Assembly (NCBI GenBank): GCA_017415555.1
Contig: JAFQGF010000056.1
Span: 1-64,000, forward strand
Reading direction: 5' to 3'
DNA from: Akkermansia sp.
GTDB taxonomy: Bacteria; Verrucomicrobiota; Verrucomicrobiia; Verrucomicrobiales; Akkermansiaceae
Length of the DNA: 64,000 nucleotides
In this document: positions 59,469 to 64,000 of the stretch, in pieces
How the letters are laid out: each line of letters starts with the position of its first letter
Position numbering within the stretch: the first letter of the stretch is position 1
Translations under genes and position numbers: made by a program
Notes under the pieces: model-generated
Databases searched by the model: none
Told to the model about the DNA's origin: nothing
Seen by the model: only the letters and a program-made list of their open reading frames with translations

Positions 59469-60088
59469 TTGAGACACGCATACAGATGCCCCGTATCAAA
59501 GGGCTGACGCTTCCGCCCTCTCTGACACCGCAAGAGCTCAGCGAAGTTGCAGCAGGCAGCGCAAACGAAGTGCGCTCTGCCATGGAGCTTAATTTTGATA
59601 AGCTGGTGGCTAAGTCAAAAAGCCGGCACTTTTGGCGCGGAGCAAGTGACAGCATAAGCATGGGGAAAGTTGCCAACGGTGTGGCCACCATTACTGTTTC
59701 ACAGGTAGGCGTGCGCTTGCATTGGAAAGGTGGCACGGTGCGCCCCACCGGCCGCATTTCGGCCGTAACGGGCAAGCCCACACGCTCGCTGCTCATTCCC
59801 TTTGATGATTCGCCGCTGAGGAAGACCCGCCAAACCCTCAAGGAGTGGGCGGGAACCAAGCAAATTCGCGTTATTAAAAGCCGCAATGGTTGCCCCATAC
59901 TGATTGCGACAGAGGAAAAGAAAACGCGAACAAATATCACTTGGCTTGGCAAACTGGTGAAGCAAGCGCACCACAAGCCGCGCCCGGAGGTAATGCCGGA
60001 CAGCGACACGCTTTCCGCAGCGCTTTACACGGGCGCAAAGGAAGCAGTCGCACACCTGCTTGCAAAACACGCAAAACAAACCCAATAA
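59465..60088 (+). CDS. Virion morphogenesis protein, Mu gpG-like
   Basis: 207 residues. FDKLVAKSKSRHFWRGASDSI and the VRLHWKGGTVRPTGRISAVTGKPTRSLLIP motif resemble the phage virion morphogenesis (tail completion) family, in which KGGxV..T..K..L.IP is conserved. It is translationally coupled to the preceding gene. Confidence 0.72.
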   Translation: MIETRIQMPRIKGLTLPPSLTPQELSEVAAGSANEVRSAMELNFDKLVAKSKSRHFWRGASDSISMGKVANGVATITVSQVGVRLHWKGGTVRPTGRISAVTGKPTRSLLIPFDDSPLRKTRQTLKEWAGTKQIRVIKSRNGCPILIATEEKKTRTNITWLGKLVKQAHHKPRPEVMPDSDTLSAALYTGAKEAVAHLLAKHAKQTQ

Positions 60089-60096
60089 CACAGACC

Positions 60097-60381
60097 ATGG
60101 AAACAAATACCAAGATTGAGAAGGCCAAGAAGGCCGCCGGAGTGCTGACCGGGATTTTTACCGGTTGGGGAGTACCGGGTAGCGTAGCGAAGGCGATTGC
60201 CGGCGCGATTATCGGAGCAGTTGCCGCTGTGGCGGCGATGCTGACAAGTAGCTGCACGGTGGCAGCCACGCAAACACAGGCAGACGGGAGCGCGAGCAGC
60301 TACCACGCAACGGTAAGCCTGCCGCTGGATGCTGTGCTGGATGCCACGGCTGGTGCGCAGAAGGTTGAACCCACAAAGTGA
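60097..60381 (+). CDS. Small membrane/lipoprotein-like phage protein
   Basis: 94 residues. A Gly/Ala-rich hydrophobic helix (about 27-50, AIAGAIIGAVAAVAAMLTSSC) ends in a cysteine that could be lipidated, followed by a short polar tail. An outer-membrane spanin-like role in lysis is possible. It lies among tail genes, not next to the amidase. Confidence 0.55.
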   Translation: METNTKIEKAKKAAGVLTGIFTGWGVPGSVAKAIAGAIIGAVAAVAAMLTSSCTVAATQTQADGSASSYHATVSLPLDAVLDATAGAQKVEPTK

Positions 60382-60391
60382 AGCAGGAGAG

Positions 60392-60649
60392 ATGCTGCAA
60401 TTCCGAACAAGACCGAACCCGGAAGGTGCGTGGGTGAACGCGGCGGGGGAACCGGTGGACGTGCTGCTGGTTGAGGCGGCCACGTTGCAGCCGGGGGCTG
60501 CGCCGTGCTATGAGTTCACCAAGCCGCGCATGGTGCCGCTTGCGTTGGGCTGCAAGCCTAATGCCGCCGGTGCTGTAGCTGAGCCACAGACGGAGGCAAC
60601 GCAGGCGAGCACGGGGAAGAAAGCGAGCAAGAAGAAGAGCCATGCCTAA
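60392..60649 (+). CDS. Small phage protein with lysine-rich tail
   Basis: 85 residues (MLQFRTRPNPEGAWVNAAGEPVDV), ending KKASKKKSHA. Overlaps the next gene by 8 nt. The family is unknown; its position suggests a head-tail joining role. Confidence 0.6.
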   Translation: MLQFRTRPNPEGAWVNAAGEPVDVLLVEAATLQPGAAPCYEFTKPRMVPLALGCKPNAAGAVAEPQTEATQASTGKKASKKKSHA

Positions 60650-61133
60650 GCACCACGCAACAGCGCACAATTATGCCGCAGCGCGGCAACTGCTGGAAGA
60701 TCTGAAAGGGTTGCCGGAGTTTCGGGCTTATGTGTTCCCGGAGCTGTTCGACAATGTGAGCCACAGCAAGAACATTGAGGCAGCAGCAGCGGGGGCTCCG
60801 TGCCAGATAGCGGTGACGCCGGGCGGCTTTGAGCTGGTGAACAGCGGGGAGCTGCACGGGGGGGCGCTGGTGGATGCCGGGGTGGTGGTGTATGTGTTCA
60901 CGTCTTCACAGTATGCGAGCGGCCCGGCAGAAAATGAGGCTGTGGACGCTTTGCTGGTGGAGTTGCTGCACACGGTGTGCCGCTTCCAATACAAGCCCAC
61001 GGCGGTGCATGCCGGGATTGCGGCAAGGCTGACGGGGCTTGCTGATTTGGACATGATAACGGAAGCCGGCTTCACGGATAAGGTGGCGGCGCGAGCGCTG
61101 AGCCTTGCCGTGCGGCTTAACCTTTCAAAATAG
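60642..61133 (+). CDS. Mu gp37-like tail terminator candidate
   Basis: 163 residues. It lies directly before the tail-tube gene, where Mu-like phages carry the gp37/DUF1834 tail terminator. The ALVDAGVVVYVFTSS strand and ENEAVDALLVELLHTV helix fit that fold. The assignment rests mainly on order. Confidence 0.6.
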   Translation: MPKHHATAHNYAAARQLLEDLKGLPEFRAYVFPELFDNVSHSKNIEAAAAGAPCQIAVTPGGFELVNSGELHGGALVDAGVVVYVFTSSQYASGPAENEAVDALLVELLHTVCRFQYKPTAVHAGIAARLTGLADLDMITEAGFTDKVAARALSLAVRLNLSK

Positions 61134-61170
61134 TTTTTCTTAATAACCCAAACACAACAATTCAGAGACG

Positions 61171-61773
61171 ATGATCCAGAAAATTAACCGCCTTGGTGCG
61201 GAAACGATACACGGCGCTATTATTCACTTTGTGGCTGATGGCGACACGATAGAGCGAGATGGCGAGAGCGTGACTGTAGACGCCACGACCCTGCCCACAC
61301 TGGATGAGGCGCTGGCCCATGGCAAGTGCCTTGGCCAGATTTACCAATGGAAATGGGGCGTGACTTACAAGACGCTGACCCGAAAAGGGGTTTACCCGCC
61401 CACGCAGAGGCACACGACACGTGACAGCAAGATCCTGCAAGGTGTGAAGCCTACCTTTGCCACGCAGGATGTGAACCTTGAAGCGCTGGCCCTTGAGTAT
61501 GGCCTGAAGAAGCTGCCGGCACAGGGCACCAAAGTGGTGCCGTTTACGAATGCGGGCGGCTGCCTGCCGGGCTGGCTGTTCATTCAGGTGGTGGATTCTT
61601 ACCGCACGACCGGCAGCGATGGCAACCTTATCAACGTGCGCTTACGTGGTGAACTTGGCTTGCAGGATGGCGGCAGCGACAACGTGGACGACCTCAAGGA
61701 CGTGCCGTTTGAGTTCCCGATCACCGATTTTTCTGCTTGCGAGTTTGAAAACGTGGGCATTGAAGTAGCGTAA
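61171..61773 (+). CDS. Tail tube-like protein
   Basis: 200 residues, beta-rich, with repeated strands (FATQDVNLEALALEYGLKKLP and GWLFIQVVDSYRTTG). Size and place between the tail terminator and fibre genes suggest the major tail (tube) protein. No sheath gene is seen beside it, so a non-contractile tail is possible. Confidence 0.6.
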   Translation: MIQKINRLGAETIHGAIIHFVADGDTIERDGESVTVDATTLPTLDEALAHGKCLGQIYQWKWGVTYKTLTRKGVYPPTQRHTTRDSKILQGVKPTFATQDVNLEALALEYGLKKLPAQGTKVVPFTNAGGCLPGWLFIQVVDSYRTTGSDGNLINVRLRGELGLQDGGSDNVDDLKDVPFEFPITDFSACEFENVGIEVA

Positions 61774-61852
61774 CGCTTAACCGCTCAAAGCTCCGCCGCC
61801 GGTTTGGATAGCTTGCGGCGGAGCGAGCATTGAAAGAACAGGACAAGAAAGT

Positions 61853-62953
61853 ATGAAAGATTTGACCATATCGAGCGGGCAGCCGGGGCGGCTGGTGTTT
61901 AACCTGACCGGCGGGGCTGCGAGTCTCACGCCGGTGGGCTGGATAGCCGTAACGGAGTACCCGGGCGCAAAGCCCGTGCCCACGCAGATGCAGTGGGTGG
62001 CGGCTGATAATGCGCTTTATTTGCCGCCGATGCCATTTGGCTGCTTTTTCTATGAGGTGCGCGTGGGCGCGCTGGAGGTGGCCAAGGGGCATATTGATGT
62101 GACGCCCTCGCCGTTCCCCTACGATGGGCAGGAGTATAAAACATGGGTGGTGAGTGATGGCGACATTGTGAACGATGTTGCCACGTTCAACATTGATGCT
62201 GCCCCGGGGCTACAGGGCCCGCAGGGTGAGAAAGGGGAAAAGGGCGACACCGGAGACACAGGCCCACAGGGGCCGCAGGGCGAGAAAGGGGAGGCGTTGG
62301 CCTATGCAGATTTGACAGAGGCGCAGCGGGCAGAGCTGGTGGAGACGCTGGTGTATGAAGAAGCCACGGTAGCCCCCGGGGGCAACGCAGAGGATAATTA
62401 CAACGCTTACGGATTCGGAATTGTGATGCGGCTTACCGGACGCGTAACCGCGCTGGAACTTGAGTGCCGGGATAACGAATCGGCTACGCCTGCCAATGCG
62501 CCCATATGGCTGAAAGTGTGGCGCGGGGAGACGCAGCAGATGATTACAGTTTCGGCCAATGCACAGACGCACGCTGTGGGGGAAGTACTGCACTACACTT
62601 TTGCTGAAACATTCTCTGTGGTAGCGGGTGAGGAGATACGGGTGAGCTTCCATACCGAAGACGGGTTGGCCACTACTGCCTACCAGATGGGGCAACAGTG
62701 CTGTTTGCGCGTGTTGGCCAAGGAACCTACAACGCCCGGCGGGATTTTGGGCCTCGCGGGTGGATACGGAGTAGATGGGAATGTGACACAGCGAAGCTGG
62801 ATACCCAAGCACACATGGCATATGCAAATCAGCAGATTTGCCCCTGCCGCCCACACTGCCGACACCACCGCCCATATGACGGCAGAAGAGCACGCCGGCC
62901 TTGTGGATTTGCTGGCAAACAAGGATGCTTTGCTGGCTTTACTTAATTCGTAG
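61853..62953 (+). CDS. Tail fibre-like protein with collagen-like repeats
   Basis: 366 residues. After a beta-rich N-terminal domain comes a collagen-like Gly-X-Y block (119-147, GLQGPQGEKGEKGDTGDTGP). A carbohydrate-binding-like domain and a short helical tail (EEHAGLVDLLANKDALLALLNS) follow. Collagen-like stretches trimerise fibres in many phages. It probably contacts the host surface. Confidence 0.75.
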   Translation: MKDLTISSGQPGRLVFNLTGGAASLTPVGWIAVTEYPGAKPVPTQMQWVAADNALYLPPMPFGCFFYEVRVGALEVAKGHIDVTPSPFPYDGQEYKTWVVSDGDIVNDVATFNIDAAPGLQGPQGEKGEKGDTGDTGPQGPQGEKGEALAYADLTEAQRAELVETLVYEEATVAPGGNAEDNYNAYGFGIVMRLTGRVTALELECRDNESATPANAPIWLKVWRGETQQMITVSANAQTHAVGEVLHYTFAETFSVVAGEEIRVSFHTEDGLATTAYQMGQQCCLRVLAKEPTTPGGILGLAGGYGVDGNVTQRSWIPKHTWHMQISRFAPAAHTADTTAHMTAEEHAGLVDLLANKDALLALLNS

Positions 62954-62956
62954 CCC

Positions 62957-64000
62957 ATGAGAATTGATGAATTGAAAGCGCTTGGAGTGGGTGATGTGCT
63001 GGTGAGTTTTTGCCGTGGCACAAGCAGCACTTTAACGCTGAATTTTGGGCTGGCCGGGCAAACGGTGCCGGCGGCATTGAGCACATTTGACGCATTGGAA
63101 ATGCCGGACGGTGAAACCGTGTGGCAGGCAGCGGATTCGTACAAGCGCGTGCTGTCGCTCAATTATGCTGCTGACAGGTACGCGGGCACGCTGACGCTCA
63201 CAGACCGCGTGGAGCGCCTCAATCAGTGCGTTTACGCGAGTATTAACAAGCACACCGGCTTGCCTGATTTTGCTGTAAGTACGGATGCCATACAGGCCGC
63301 AAAACAAGGATTCCCCGCCAGCTCGGTGCTGGTAAAGACGGCGGCCACGGTAAGCGCTGTGATGGAATATGCCGGCGTTTCCATGACGTATACGGCACCG
63401 GTGGGCGTGCATATTGTGAGCGCGGGCGTGCAAAGTTGCATGAGCCACCTAAATGCGGCGCACGTCAAGCTTGGTTGGGCACACGGTGAAGCCGGCAGCG
63501 TTGTGCTGAAATTGAACAAGAATGCGGCCGGTTATGTGACCGGCGGCACCATAGAAAAGGACGGCAGCAAGGTGGGCGATTTTGAAGGCATAGCCACCGT
63601 GACGCTGGCCAACCGTGCCGGCGTAGGTTGCCCGGGTGCCGGGTTGCGCGGCAAGTATAATATCACCGTTGGCAATTTGCGTGAGCCGGGCGCGTTTTGT
63701 TCCTACATATCGCCCACAGTGGGCGGTGCAGATGCCGGTACGCCAACTTATGCCAGCGCAAATGCGCGCGCTAACAAGGTGGAAGTGTTGGGCTTGAAGG
63801 TGCCGACCGGTTGGAAGGTTGACAGCCCGGAGATGCGCAAGAAGACGAATACGCCGCCGGGCGAGCTGCTGAAATTCTGGGGGAGTTTTCCGGCATTCAA
63901 GACGCTGGCCAAGGTGGGTGGCTGCGTGACCTTTGGCGGTATGTGGCTGCAACCGCTGGCAGCGGAAGAGGCATTCCCGGCAGAGGGTGAAGAGGGCGGC
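62957..64000 (+). CDS. Phage virion protein, partial (runs off the window)
   Basis: The frame is open for 348 codons from ATG 62957 (MRIDELKALGVGDVLVSF) to the window end. It is beta-rich with a late Gly/Pro-rich segment (RKKTNTPPGELLKFWGSFP). It overlaps nothing and starts 3 nt after the fibre stop. A tail or baseplate-associated role is suggested only by position. Confidence 0.7.
   Translation, partial: MRIDELKALGVGDVLVSFCRGTSSTLTLNFGLAGQTVPAALSTFDALEMPDGETVWQAADSYKRVLSLNYAADRYAGTLTLTDRVERLNQCVYASINKHTGLPDFAVSTDAIQAAKQGFPASSVLVKTAATVSAVMEYAGVSMTYTAPVGVHIVSAGVQSCMSHLNAAHVKLGWAHGEAGSVVLKLNKNAAGYVTGGTIEKDGSKVGDFEGIATVTLANRAGVGCPGAGLRGKYNITVGNLREPGAFCSYISPTVGGADAGTPTYASANARANKVEVLGLKVPTGWKVDSPEMRKKTNTPPGELLKFWGSFPAFKTLAKVGGCVTFGGMWLQPLAAEEAFPAEGEEGG

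Larger units (their letters stand above)
40247..64000. mobile_element. Mu/BcepMu-like transposable prophage (left end and most of genome)
   Basis: A MuA-type transposase, MuB-type ATPase, Gam-like protein, gp27/gp28/gp29-like packaging genes, protease/scaffold and gp36/gp37-like genes identify a transposable phage. Early genes run leftward from about 48.15 kb toward the host junction and late genes run rightward. Near the left end GGGTGAT occurs twice (40273 and 40284) and once inverted (ATCACCC, 40324-40330); these may be transposase sites. The exact end base cannot be fixed. The right end is outside the window. Confidence 0.9.

Overview
The window looks like a chromosome segment of a Verrucomicrobiota bacterium of the Akkermansia type. 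The main reason is two large exported proteins that end in the VPEP-plus-hydrophobic-plus-arginine PEP-CTERM tail typical of that group. Moderate-to-high GC, initiation regions that mostly lack a Shine-Dalgarno sequence, and a BcepMu-style transposable prophage fit this. The species is inferred, not shown.

Layout. (1) 1-13.5 kb: rpsM-rpsK-rpsD, serS, a TolQ/ExbB-TolR/ExbD-like operon and two PEP-CTERM surface proteins. They are separated by six islands of one mosaic family of palindromic intergenic repeats, one of which holds an IS200-like Y1 transposase. (2) 13.7-21.7 kb: tRNA-Pro, then a collinear block argC, an NtrC-type regulator, a membrane glycosyltransferase-like protein, xseB, dxs, a TPR protein and recO. 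(3) 21.8-26.8 kb: a minus-strand operon of SLC13-type transporter, histidine kinase with an N-terminal cNMP-like domain, receiver-only regulator and porin. (4) 27-30.3 kb: a RhuM-family gene between 41-bp direct repeats, and an ABC-F ATPase. (5) 30.4-36.2 kb: a phosphate locus, porin-pstS facing phoU-pstB-pstA-pstC. (6) 36.4-39.7 kb: a small secreted protein, tRNA-Ser, a frameshifted secreted protein, a CorC/HlyC-type protein, an FmdB-like zinc ribbon and rpsN. (7) 40.0 kb: the first third or less of a GadC-like permease, cut off by a prophage that fills the window from about 40.25 kb to its end.

Most striking observation. Each PEP-CTERM gene is preceded by a 138-bp segment bounded by the same 18-bp inverted repeats. 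The two segments are homologous but lie in opposite orientations. Just outside the gene-proximal repeat there is a good -10 box, and inversion changes what occupies the -35 position. This is the pattern of a pair of phase-variable invertible promoters caught in opposite states, with the 10.9-kb gene predicted ON and the 4.3-kb gene predicted OFF. No invertase gene lies in the window.

Prophage. Early genes run leftward from a divergent regulator pair at 48.2 kb (Ner-like regulator, a sigma region 4-like protein, MuA-type transposase with an unusual second catalytic position, MuB-type ATPase, Gam-like protein). Late genes run rightward (amidase, holin-like protein, gp27-like, terminase, portal, protease/scaffold, capsid, tail, collagen-like fibre). 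The portal carries a C-terminal extension that resembles a phage-associated RNase/toxin domain.

Promoters. Several housekeeping genes share a form with a TTG-type -35, a 16-nt spacer and GTG directly before the -10. In serS, argC and the ABC-F gene the start codon lies only 8-10 nt past the -10, so these mRNAs are probably leaderless or nearly so.
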